The notes under the pieces: model-generated
The model's input: only the letters and a program-made list of their open reading frames with translations
The model's database searches: none
Told to the model about the DNA's origin: nothing
Made by a program: the position numbers and the translations under genes
Part shown: positions 45,169 to 53,191 of the stretch, in pieces
Numbering within the stretch: position 1 is the stretch's first letter
Layout: every line of letters begins with the position of its first letter
Assembly (NCBI GenBank): GCA_012839475.1
Contig: DUNG01000016.1
Span: 62,001-126,000 of the forward strand
Direction of reading: 5' to 3'
DNA: 64,000 nucleotides
Source: Petrimonas sp.
GTDB taxonomy: Bacteria; Bacteroidota; Bacteroidia; Bacteroidales; Dysgonomonadaceae

Positions 45169-47367
45169 ATGACACATCCAATTAGCAAGCGGATCGAGCT
45201 GCCAGACGGGCGCGTGATCACGCTGGAAACGGGGAAATTGGCGAAACAGGCCGACGGGGCAGTGACAGTCGTAATGGGCGACACCATGCTGCTGGCAACC
45301 GTTTGCGCCGCGAAAGAGGCCACCCCGGGTACCGACTTCATGCCGTTACAAGTAGAATACAGGGAAAAATTTGCCTCGTCCGGGAGATTCCCGGGTGGGT
45401 TCATGAAACGCGAAGGGAGACCGGGTGACACCGAAATACTGACCAGCCGCCTCGTGGACCGCGCGCTGAGACCGCTCTTCCCGGACGATTACCACGCCGA
45501 CGTGTTCGTGAACGTGATACTCTTCTCCTCCAACGGGGAGGATATGCCCGACGCGCTGGCGGGACTGGCCGCCTCGGCCGCGCTGGCGGTCTCCGACGTC
45601 CCGTTTAACGGGCCGGTATCGGAAGTACGCGTGGCACGCGTCAACGGGAAACTGGTCCTGAACCCCACCTTCAAGGAGCTGGAGGAAGCCGATATGGATA
45701 TCATGGTGGGTGCCACCATCGATAACATCATGATGGTGGAAGGCGAGATGAACGAGGTACAGGAAGCCGAGCTGCTGGAGGCGATACAGTTCGCACACGA
45801 GGCGATCAAGGTACAATGCCAGGCACAACTGGAACTGGCCGAGATGGCTGGCAAAACGGTGAAGCGCGAATATTGTCACGAGGAGAACGACGAGGAGCTG
45901 AAGAAACGGGTGTGGAAAGAGTGTTACCAGCGCGCCTACGACGTGGTCACGGCATGCAACAGCAACAAGAAGGAGCGCGGAGAGGCATTCGAAGCGATCA
46001 AGACCGACTTCCTGGAGACAATCCCCGAAGAGGAGCGCGAAGAGAAAGAGGCGATGGTGGTACGCTACTACCACGAGGTAGAGAAAGAGGCGATGCGCCG
46101 TTGCATCCTGGATGAGGGAAAACGACTGGATGGCCGAAAAACCACCGAGATACGGCCCATATGGAGCGAAGTGGACTTCATCCCGGGACCGCACGGGGCG
46201 GCACTATTCACCCGCGGTGAAACACAATCGCTCACCACGGTCACGCTGGGCACCAAGCTCGACGAGAAGATCGTGGACGATGCGCTGGTACATGGGTACG
46301 ACCGCTTCCTGTTGCACTATAACTTTCCACCTTTCTCCACGGGAGAGGCCCGGCCGCAAAGGGGAACCAGCCGACGGGAAATCGGCCACGGGAACCTGGC
46401 ACACAGGGCGCTCAAGCGGATGCTGCCCGAAGATTACCCCTACGTGGTGCGGGTGGTGTCGGACATCCTGGAGTCAAACGGATCATCGTCCATGGCCACT
46501 GTCTGCGCGGGAACGCTCGCGCTGATGGACGCCGGGGTAACCATCAAAAAGCCGGTGAGCGGCATCGCGATGGGTCTCATCTCGGAAAACAAGGGACAAA
46601 ACTACGCGGTCCTGTCAGATATCCTGGGCGACGAGGATCACCTGGGCGACATGGACTTCAAGGTGTGCGGCACCCGCGACGGGATCACCGCCGTACAAAT
46701 GGATATCAAGGTGGATGGTCTCTCGTACGAGATACTGCAGAAAGCCCTGGCACAAGCCAAAGAGGGTCGCGAGCATATCATGGATAAGATGATGGAGACA
46801 ATATCTGAACCGAGGGCCGACCTCAAGCCGCACGCGCCGCGCATCGAGGTGATCGAGATACCGAAGGATTACATCGGCGCCGTGATCGGGCCGGGAGGCA
46901 AGATCATCCAGAGTATTCAGGAGGAGACCGGTACGGTCATCGCCATCGACGAGATCGACAACGTGGGACGGGTGGAGATATCCTCCGCCGACAAGGCTTC
47001 CATCGAAGCGGCCCTGATAAAAATCCGGGGTATCGTGGCCGTCCCCGAGGTGGGCGAGGTGTACGAGGCAACGGTCCGGTCGGTCATGCCGTACGGGCTC
47101 TTCTGCGAGTTCCTACCCGGGAAAGATGGGCTGCTGCACATCTCCGAGATCGAATGGAAGCGACTGGAGCAGATAGAGGACGCGGGCATCGAGGAGGGCG
47201 ACAAGATCGAGGTGAAACTGATCGATATCGACCCCAGGAGCGGCAAGTTCAAGCTCTCTCGGAAGGTGCTGCTCCCAAAACCAGAAAGGCCAAAAGAGGA
47301 ATCTTCAAAGCCTGAAAGACCCGAAAGACCAAGGGGACCAAGGGGACCAAGGGGCGGTCGCCGCTAA
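45169..47367 (+). CDS. pnp: Polyribonucleotide nucleotidyltransferase
   Basis: PNPase, 732 residues, phosphorolytic 3'-5' exoribonuclease of RNA turnover. Two RNase PH-like domains (about 10-230 and 315-545; [20 protein letters not shown] and [17 protein letters not shown]-type motifs in the second), then a KH domain ([19 protein letters not shown], about 565) and an S1 domain (about 625-695; [23 protein letters not shown]). The C-terminus is a Pro/Arg/Gly-rich tail, [16 protein letters not shown]. It has its own promoter box and terminator and is monocistronic. Confidence 0.97.
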   Translation: MTHPISKRIELPDGRVITLETGKLAKQADGAVTVVMGDTMLLATVCAAKEATPGTDFMPLQVEYREKFASSGRFPGGFMKREGRPGDTEILTSRLVDRALRPLFPDDYHADVFVNVILFSSNGEDMPDALAGLAASAALAVSDVPFNGPVSEVRVARVNGKLVLNPTFKELEEADMDIMVGATIDNIMMVEGEMNEVQEAELLEAIQFAHEAIKVQCQAQLELAEMAGKTVKREYCHEENDEELKKRVWKECYQRAYDVVTACNSNKKERGEAFEAIKTDFLETIPEEEREEKEAMVVRYYHEVEKEAMRRCILDEGKRLDGRKTTEIRPIWSEVDFIPGPHGAALFTRGETQSLTTVTLGTKLDEKIVDDALVHGYDRFLLHYNFPPFSTGEARPQRGTSRREIGHGNLAHRALKRMLPEDYPYVVRVVSDILESNGSSSMATVCAGTLALMDAGVTIKKPVSGIAMGLISENKGQNYAVLSDILGDEDHLGDMDFKVCGTRDGITAVQMDIKVDGLSYEILQKALAQAKEGREHIMDKMMETISEPRADLKPHAPRIEVIEIPKDYIGAVIGPGGKIIQSIQEETGTVIAIDEIDNVGRVEISSADKASIEAALIKIRGIVAVPEVGEVYEATVRSVMPYGLFCEFLPGKDGLLHISEIEWKRLEQIEDAGIEEGDKIEVKLIDIDPRSGKFKLSRKVLLPKPERPKEESSKPERPERPRGPRGPRGGRR

Positions 47368-47463
47368 ACCCTGAACAAAACATGCAACCACGGGAAACCG
47401 TCGGGAAAAGCTCCGCGTTAGGGAAAGACCAACGTGACGAGCAACTGGTAACAAAACTGACTC

Positions 47464-47505
47464 GCAACCCGTTAACCTGAAAAGCTTAACGGGTTGCTCG
47501 TTTTA
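47464..47505 (+). terminator. Terminator of pnp
   Basis: Arms GCAACCCGTTAA and TTAACGGGTTGC (12 pairs), ten-base loop, followed by TCGTTTTAG. Confidence 0.75.
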
Positions 47506-47585
47506 GGTGTAAAGGATTGGCATAGTGTGCCACCTTAAAGCAATCTGTTTCATATAACAAGCAAGGGCATACAAAAATAAAAAAC

Positions 47586-49190
47586 GTGCAATTGACAAAA
47601 CTATTGCTGGGTGCCGAAGCCATCGCGCAAGGGGCGTTAGACGCCGGGATTTCAGGGGTGTACGCGTACCCCGGAACCCCCTCCACCGAGATTACCGAGT
47701 TTATACAACGGGCCCAACGAGACCCGGGAAAAACGGTGCGCTCAGCCTGGAGCACCAACGAGAAGACCGCCCTGGAGGCGGCGCTGGGCATGTCGTACGC
47801 GGGGAAACGGAGCCTGGTCTGCATGAAGCACGTGGGGCTCAACGTGGCGGCGGACCCCTTCATGAACGCGTCGATCACGGGCGTGCACGGGGGCCTCACC
47901 ATCGTGGTGGCAGACGACCCCTCCATGCACTCGTCGCAGAACGAACAAGATAGCCGCGTGTACGGGAAGTTCGCGATGATCCCGGTACTGGAGCCAGCCA
48001 ACCAGCAGGAGGCGTACGAGATGACGCGGTACGCGTTCGAGCTCTCGGAAAAGAGCCGACTCCCGGTGATGCTGCGCGTACCCACGCGGCTCTCGCACTC
48101 CCGCTCCACCGTCCAACGCGGTGAACCCAGGGGGCAGAACCCGCTCAACCCCTCCACGGAGAAGGGGCAGTGGATCCTGCTGCCGGCCAACGCGCGGGGG
48201 AACTATCAACGGCTACTGGATAAGCAGGAGGAGCTCGTTGCCCTCTCCGAATCGTCCCCCTTTAACTGGGTCAAACGGTGGAGTAACGAGGAAACAAACA
48301 ATATTACGGGCGTGATCGCGTTCGGCATCGCCTACAATTACGCGATGGAGGTGATTCGTGCCTACCACCTGCCGGTAGAGGTGCTCAAGATAAGCACCTA
48401 CCCGCTCCCAAAGAACCTGGTGAACCGCTTCATCGAGAAGCACAACACCCTGTTGATTGCCGAGGAGGGATACCCGGTCTGCGAAGAACTACTGAAAGGG
48501 TACCGCGGCGATAACGCCCTCAGGGGGCGACTGGATGGGACGCTGCCGCGCACGGGCGAACTCTCCCCGGGCCTGCTGGCGAAAGCACTGGGCGTAGAGA
48601 CGTCTGAACCGAATGCCGTGCCGGCTATCGTGAAGGGGCGACCGCCCATGCTTTGCCAGGGGTGCGGCCATAGGGACCTGTTCCACGCGCTTAACGAGGT
48701 GATGGCGGCCTACCCGAACTACCGGGTATTTGGTGACATCGGCTGCTACACGCTGGGAGCCCTGCCGCCCTTCAACGCGATCCACACCTGCGTAGATATG
48801 GGCGCGGCGATCACCATGGCGAAAGGGGCAGCCGACGCGGGTATGCGCCCCGCGGTGTGCGTGATCGGCGACTCCACCTTCACCCACTCGGGGATCACGG
48901 GGCTGCTCGACGCGGTGAACGACCGCTCGCCACTTACCGTGATCATCTCTGACAACGAGACCACGGCGATGACGGGAGGGCAGGATTCGGCGGGAACCGG
49001 GCGCTTCCACGATATCTGCCGGGGAATAGGCGTGGCGGAGAAGCATATCCGCACGCTGGTGCCGCTGAAGCGCAACCACGAGGAGAACGTGAAGGTGTTG
49101 CGGGAGGAGCTGGAATATGAAGGGGTCTCGGTCATCATCGCGCAACGGGAGTGCGTGCAGACGGCGAAAAGGAAAAGAAAAAAAGCGTGA
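47586..49190 (+). CDS. iorA: Indolepyruvate:ferredoxin oxidoreductase, alpha subunit
   Basis: Oxidatively decarboxylates aryl pyruvates (from Trp, Phe, Tyr) to aryl-acetyl-CoA, reducing ferredoxin. 534 residues: N-terminal pyrimidine-binding domain (YAYPGTPSTEITEF), a middle domain, and a C-terminal TPP domain with CQGCGHRDLF and GDSTFTHSGI then SDNETTAMTGGQ. The chain ends at QRECVQTAKRKRKKA, before the two-[4Fe-4S] ferredoxin domain found at the C-terminus of archaeal IorA, so a separate electron carrier is needed. Starts with GTG. Followed by iorB after a tandem-repeat gap of 138 bases. Confidence 0.93.
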   Translation: MQLTKLLLGAEAIAQGALDAGISGVYAYPGTPSTEITEFIQRAQRDPGKTVRSAWSTNEKTALEAALGMSYAGKRSLVCMKHVGLNVAADPFMNASITGVHGGLTIVVADDPSMHSSQNEQDSRVYGKFAMIPVLEPANQQEAYEMTRYAFELSEKSRLPVMLRVPTRLSHSRSTVQRGEPRGQNPLNPSTEKGQWILLPANARGNYQRLLDKQEELVALSESSPFNWVKRWSNEETNNITGVIAFGIAYNYAMEVIRAYHLPVEVLKISTYPLPKNLVNRFIEKHNTLLIAEEGYPVCEELLKGYRGDNALRGRLDGTLPRTGELSPGLLAKALGVETSEPNAVPAIVKGRPPMLCQGCGHRDLFHALNEVMAAYPNYRVFGDIGCYTLGALPPFNAIHTCVDMGAAITMAKGAADAGMRPAVCVIGDSTFTHSGITGLLDAVNDRSPLTVIISDNETTAMTGGQDSAGTGRFHDICRGIGVAEKHIRTLVPLKRNHEENVKVLREELEYEGVSVIIAQRECVQTAKRKRKKA

Positions 49191-49215
49191 TAGTAAAGAA
49201 AGTTCACACGGAAAT

Positions 49216-49285
49216 AAATACGCGGAAGTAAATACGCGGAAGTAAATACACGGAAGTAAATACACGGAAGTAAATACACGGAAGT
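49216..49285. repeat. 14-bp tandem repeat, five units, between iorA and iorB
   Basis: Units AAATACGCGGAAGT (twice) and AAATACACGGAAGT (three times), contiguous, preceded by a partial unit. Noncoding on the iorAB strand. Confidence 0.95.
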
Positions 49286-49328
49286 TATTGAAAAGGAAAG
49301 CAAGAAAGTAGAAACCGGTAACTGAGAA

Positions 49329-49922
49329 ATGAACAAGAATATCATTATAGCGGGCGTAGGGGGGCAAGGTATCCTGACCATCGCGGCGATCATCGACCTC
49401 GCGGCGATGAAGCTGGGGCTGCACGTGAAGCAGGCGGAGGTACACGGCATGAGCCAACGGGGCGGGGCGGTGGAGTCGCACCTGCGCCTCTCGTCAGAGG
49501 AGATCTTCTCCGACCTGATCCCGCTGGGCAAGGCGGACCTGATCCTCTCCATCGAGCCGATGGAGGCGCTCCGCTACCTCCCCTTCCTGGCACCGGACGG
49601 GGTGATCGTGGCAGCGACCGAGCCGATCGAGAATATCGGGAACTACCCGGACAGGGAGAAGGTGCTGGAAACCATCCGTCAATCGGCCCAACACCTGCTC
49701 GTGGAGGCGGAGCCGCTGGCACGCGAAGCGGGAAGCGCACGGGCAGGCAACGTGGTGATGCTGGGAGCAGCGTCACCTTACCTGGGGATTAGCGCGGGGC
49801 AGATGGAAGGGGCCATCGCTCGGTTCTTCGGGCGTAAAGGCGATGAGGTGGTAGAGATGAATATTAACGCGTTCAGGCTGGGAAGAGCGCAGGCAATAAA
49901 AAAAGATGAAACGAACCAATAA
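49329..49922 (+). CDS. iorB: Indolepyruvate:ferredoxin oxidoreductase, beta (gamma-type) subunit
   Basis: 197 residues, the catalytic partner of IorA. The N-terminal [20 protein letters not shown] motif and [17 protein letters not shown] are the family marks of the 2-oxoacid:acceptor oxidoreductase gamma domain. Its last 17 bases overlap the start of paaK, indicating translational coupling. With IorA, PaaK, the ACT protein and the aminotransferase it forms an amino acid fermentation unit. Confidence 0.92.
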   Translation: MNKNIIIAGVGGQGILTIAAIIDLAAMKLGLHVKQAEVHGMSQRGGAVESHLRLSSEEIFSDLIPLGKADLILSIEPMEALRYLPFLAPDGVIVAATEPIENIGNYPDREKVLETIRQSAQHLLVEAEPLAREAGSARAGNVVMLGAASPYLGISAGQMEGAIARFFGRKGDEVVEMNINAFRLGRAQAIKKDETNQ

Positions 49923-51213
49923 GATATGGAACCCCGAAAGGGAGTGTGCCGACAGAGAGGAGATGCGGCGGCTGCAAAGCAAGCAGCTCGCCGCGATGAT
50001 GGAACGGCTGTATCACAACGTGCCGTTCTACAGGAACAAGCTGAAGGAGATGGGGATCGAGCCGGGAGACATCCGCGACGTGGATCAACTGAAGGCACTC
50101 CCCTTCACCACCAAGGATGACCTGCGGGAGAACTACCCGTTCGGACTGTTCGCCGTGCCGCAAACCGACGTGGTGCGGATACATGCATCGAGCGGGACCA
50201 CGGGGAAACCGACCGTGGTGGGGTACACCCCGCGGGATATTGAGACCTGGGCGGAGGTGGTGGCCCGGGGCCTGGTGATGGCAGGGGTCAACGAAGATGA
50301 CACGATACAGGTGTCATACGGCTATGGCCCCTTCACGGGGGGACTGGGGATACACTACGGCGCGGAGAAGGTGGGGGCGACCGTCATCCCCATATCTAGC
50401 GGCAACACCAGGAAGCAGCTACAGTTCATGACCGATTTTAACGCGACGGCGCTGGCCTGCACCCCCTCGTACGCGGCGCACCTGGGCGAGAGCATCCTGA
50501 AGGAAGGGATCCCGCCCGAAAAGGTGAAGCTACGGACGGGCGTCTTCGGGGCGGAACCGTGGAGCAACGAGCTGCGCCGCGAGATCGAGAAACTGCTACA
50601 TATCACCGCCTACGACATCTACGGGCTGAGCGAGGTGATGGGACCGGGGGTATCGATGGAGTGCGAATGCCAACGGGGGAACCATATCTTCGAGGACCAT
50701 TTCATCCCCGAGGTGGTCGACCCCGAAACGCTCGAGGTACTCCCCGACGGTGAGATCGGCGAGCTGGTGTTTACCACGGTGACCAAGGAGGCGATGCCAT
50801 TGCTGAGGTACCGCACGCGCGACCTCACGAGGCTCTGCCGGGAGAAGTGCGACTGCGGACGAACGTTAACGCGGATGGAGAAATGCTTAGGACGGACGGA
50901 CGATATGCTGATTATCCGCGGCGTGAACGTCTTCCCATCGCAAGTGGAAGCGGTGCTGATGAGCATGTCAGGAACCTCGCCGCACTACCAGCTGGTGATC
51001 CGCCGGGAGAAGAACCTCGATACGCTGGAGGTGAAGGTGGAGATCGACGAGAAAAACTGGTCGGACAGCATCCGAGTACTGGAGGGAATCCGGAAACAAA
51101 TCGAGGCGAACATCAAGAGCATGCTGGGGATCACCGCAATCATCAAGCTGGTGGAACCCAACAGCATCCAACGTTCGGAGGGGAAGGCGCAACGGATTAT
51201 CGACCTGCGTTGA
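49906..51213 (+). CDS. paaK: Phenylacetate--CoA ligase family protein
   Basis: 435 residues, AMP-forming aryl-acid CoA ligase. The P-loop-like [16 protein letters not shown] (about 86-101) binds [13 protein letters not shown] and YRTRDLTRL are adenylation motifs; the C-terminal lid has [23 protein letters not shown]. Next to iorAB it probably links aryl-acetates and their CoA esters; run in reverse it may conserve energy as ATP from aryl-acetyl-CoA, as suggested for other iorAB-paaK clusters. No aerobic paa genes are present. Overlaps iorB by 17 bases. Confidence 0.92.
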   Translation: MKRTNKIWNPERECADREEMRRLQSKQLAAMMERLYHNVPFYRNKLKEMGIEPGDIRDVDQLKALPFTTKDDLRENYPFGLFAVPQTDVVRIHASSGTTGKPTVVGYTPRDIETWAEVVARGLVMAGVNEDDTIQVSYGYGPFTGGLGIHYGAEKVGATVIPISSGNTRKQLQFMTDFNATALACTPSYAAHLGESILKEGIPPEKVKLRTGVFGAEPWSNELRREIEKLLHITAYDIYGLSEVMGPGVSMECECQRGNHIFEDHFIPEVVDPETLEVLPDGEIGELVFTTVTKEAMPLLRYRTRDLTRLCREKCDCGRTLTRMEKCLGRTDDMLIIRGVNVFPSQVEAVLMSMSGTSPHYQLVIRREKNLDTLEVKVEIDEKNWSDSIRVLEGIRKQIEANIKSMLGITAIIKLVEPNSIQRSEGKAQRIIDLR

Positions 51214-51283
51214 AGTGAGTAAGGAGGGGCAAACGTGAGCGAAGTGAAGACAGGCTAAAAGCACGTTACTAGGGAAAGTAAGC

Positions 51284-51308
51284 GGGAACAAGGCTTATCC
51301 TTGTTCCC
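51284..51308 (+). promoter_or_regulatory. Perfect hairpin between paaK and the ACT gene
   Basis: Ten-base arms GGGAACAAGG and CCTTGTTCCC, five-base loop, with no following T run, so it is not a standard intrinsic terminator. It lies 41 bases before the ACT gene ATG and may stabilise an RNA end or regulate read-through. Confidence 0.5.
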
Positions 51309-51348
51309 AGGTGAAGAGAAACAACGGAATTTTTAAAAACCAAATGAA

Positions 51349-51774
51349 ATGCACATACAACAACTATCCGTTTTCCTGGAAGACCGGTCGGGACGACTTA
51401 CCGAACTGACGCGGATACTGGCGGAGAACGATATCAATATCATCGCGCTGAACGTGGCGGAAACGACCGACTACGGGATCGTGCGCATGGTGGTGGGAAG
51501 GCCGCAACTGGCCAAGGAGACGCTGGAGAAGGAGGGATTCTCGATCGGCCTGACGGACGTGGCCTGCGTGAACATGGCCGACGAGCCGGGATCGCTCTAC
51601 AAGATACTGAAGATACTGGCGGAGAAAGAGGTGAACGTCGATTACATGTACGCCTTCTCCAACGATGACGTCGCACTGGGCGTGATCCGAACCGAGAATA
51701 TCCCGGAGGTAACAAAGCTCTTGGAGGAGAGGGGAATAACGCTGCTATCGCAACACGACATCTACCAATTATAG
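51349..51774 (+). CDS. Tandem ACT-domain protein
   Basis: 141 residues forming two ACT domains (about 1-68 and 70-141). The first begins IQQLSVFLEDRSGRLTELTRILAENDINI, the second CVNMADEPGSLYKILKILAEKEVNVDYMYAF. ACT domains bind amino acids. Small stand-alone double-ACT proteins next to iorAB-paaK are common in anaerobes and are thought to sense the substrate amino acid, but the target is unknown. It follows paaK by 135 bases including a strong hairpin. Confidence 0.85.
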   Translation: MHIQQLSVFLEDRSGRLTELTRILAENDINIIALNVAETTDYGIVRMVVGRPQLAKETLEKEGFSIGLTDVACVNMADEPGSLYKILKILAEKEVNVDYMYAFSNDDVALGVIRTENIPEVTKLLEERGITLLSQHDIYQL

Positions 51775-51777
51775 GCG

Positions 51778-51971
51778 ATTGCTAATTGTTCATTCGCTGA
51801 CGCGCCTTTTCTGTCATCGCTCGGCAAAGCTTAAGCAAGCTCAGCTCTGCCCTCGCTCCTAAAAAAATTGCTCATTGCTAATTGCTAACTACTCATTGCT
51901 AATTGCTAATTGCTAATTGCTCATTGCTAATTGTTCATTGCTAATTGTTCATTACTAATTGCTCATTGAAA
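51778..51971. repeat. Heptanucleotide repeat tract (15 units) with an embedded dispersed repeat
   Basis: From 51867 to 51971 the DNA is exactly 15 contiguous 7-base units of ATTGCTA/ATTGCTC/ATTGTTC type, ending at the base before the ATG at 51972. Three more heptads (51778-51798) lie on the other side of a 68-base block (51799-51866) carrying the dispersed core AAGCAAGCTCAGCTCTGC. Confidence 0.9.
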
Positions 51972-53174
51972 ATGATACGTTTCGCACGTAGCGTCGCCAA
52001 CCTCCGCTCATCGGAGATACGCGACCTGATGAGCCTGGCAACGGCTCCCGATATGATCTCCTTCGCCGGCGGCATGCCGGGGAACGACCTGTTCCCGCTG
52101 GAGACGATCGACCAGATTTATCATTCGCTGACCGACAGGGAGAAGCAGGTGGCGCTCCAGTACGGGCCCACCGCGGGACTCCCCTCGCTCATGAAGTCGC
52201 TGGCCGACTACCTGGAGAAGAAGGGGTTGCCCGTGAAAAATAACCGGCTGATGATCACCACCGGCTCGCTGCAGGCGATCCATATCCTGGCCAAGGCGTT
52301 CACCGACCCGGGAGACCCGGTGCTGGTGGAAGCACCCAGCTTTATCGGGGCGCTCTCGGCCTTCCGCGCTTGCCAGGCGGAACTGGTCTCGGTGCCCCTA
52401 AAGGGCGATGGCATGGACGTGGCTAAGCTGGAAGAGCGACTCGAATCCACGCGGCCAACCCCGAAATTCCTTTACTACACGCCCAACTTCCACAACCCGG
52501 CGGGCATCATCTACTCGCGCAAGGTAAAGCAGCAGATGATGGAACTGCTCAAGGGGAAGAACATACCGGTTATCGAGGATGACGTCTACAGCGACCTCTA
52601 CTTCCATGAGGAGGATCTCCCGGAGATGACGCTGATGAAAGCAGTCGACCCGGAAGGGATCGATATCTGCTACACCGGCTCCTTCTCCAAGATACTGGGG
52701 CCGGGACTGCGGTTAGGGTGGATGCTGGTGCCGGAAGAGATCTACAAGCGGTGCGAGTTGATCAAGCAGTCACTCGACGCCTGCTCCCCCAGCCTGTCGC
52801 AGGTGATCGCGGACAAGTTCATCCGGGGTGGTTATATCTACAACTACACCGCCGAGATGAGAAAGGCGTACCGGGAACGGGGCGAAGCGATGATCAAGGC
52901 GCTGGAAACGTACCTGCCGCCCAGCGTGACGTTCGAGCGACCCAGGGGCGGCTTCTACACCTGGTTGCAACTGCCGGAAGGAACCGACGCGACCGCCATC
53001 CTGAAAAAGGCGATCGAAAAGGGTACCGTCTTCGTCACCGGTAAGACCTTCGACCCGGATGGGGTGAAGAACGACTTCATGCGGGTCTCGTTTTGCAATA
53101 CCGACGCGGAAGCGATCCGAAAAGGGATCCCGCTTATCGCGCAAGCCATTGAAGAGGTTCTGGGGAGCCGTTGA
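51972..53174 (+). CDS. PLP-dependent aminotransferase (2-aminoadipate/aromatic type)
   Basis: 400 residues, fold-type I class I/II aminotransferase. SFAGGMPGNDLFP opens the family; TTGSLQAIHILAKAF marks the PLP phosphate region; FLYYTPNFHNPAGI, the Asp of VIEDDVYSDLY, and the Schiff-base Lys in YTGSFSKILGPGLRLGW are clear. It resembles the LysN/ARO8-like branch. Likely the first step of the cluster: transamination of aromatic (or branched) amino acids to the 2-oxoacid for IorAB. The ATG at 51972 is used; an upstream in-frame ATG at 51945 lies inside the heptad repeat. Converges on the P-type ATPase. Confidence 0.9.
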   Translation: MIRFARSVANLRSSEIRDLMSLATAPDMISFAGGMPGNDLFPLETIDQIYHSLTDREKQVALQYGPTAGLPSLMKSLADYLEKKGLPVKNNRLMITTGSLQAIHILAKAFTDPGDPVLVEAPSFIGALSAFRACQAELVSVPLKGDGMDVAKLEERLESTRPTPKFLYYTPNFHNPAGIIYSRKVKQQMMELLKGKNIPVIEDDVYSDLYFHEEDLPEMTLMKAVDPEGIDICYTGSFSKILGPGLRLGWMLVPEEIYKRCELIKQSLDACSPSLSQVIADKFIRGGYIYNYTAEMRKAYRERGEAMIKALETYLPPSVTFERPRGGFYTWLQLPEGTDATAILKKAIEKGTVFVTGKTFDPDGVKNDFMRVSFCNTDAEAIRKGIPLIAQAIEEVLGSR

Positions 53175-53191
53175 AAGTGGGAACGAGCGAA

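Noticed and set aside
48489-49552. Minus-strand ORFs with a repeated hydrophobic peptide near 49.25 kb
   Set aside because: They translate the 14-bp array and antisense iorA; the true genes are on the plus strand.
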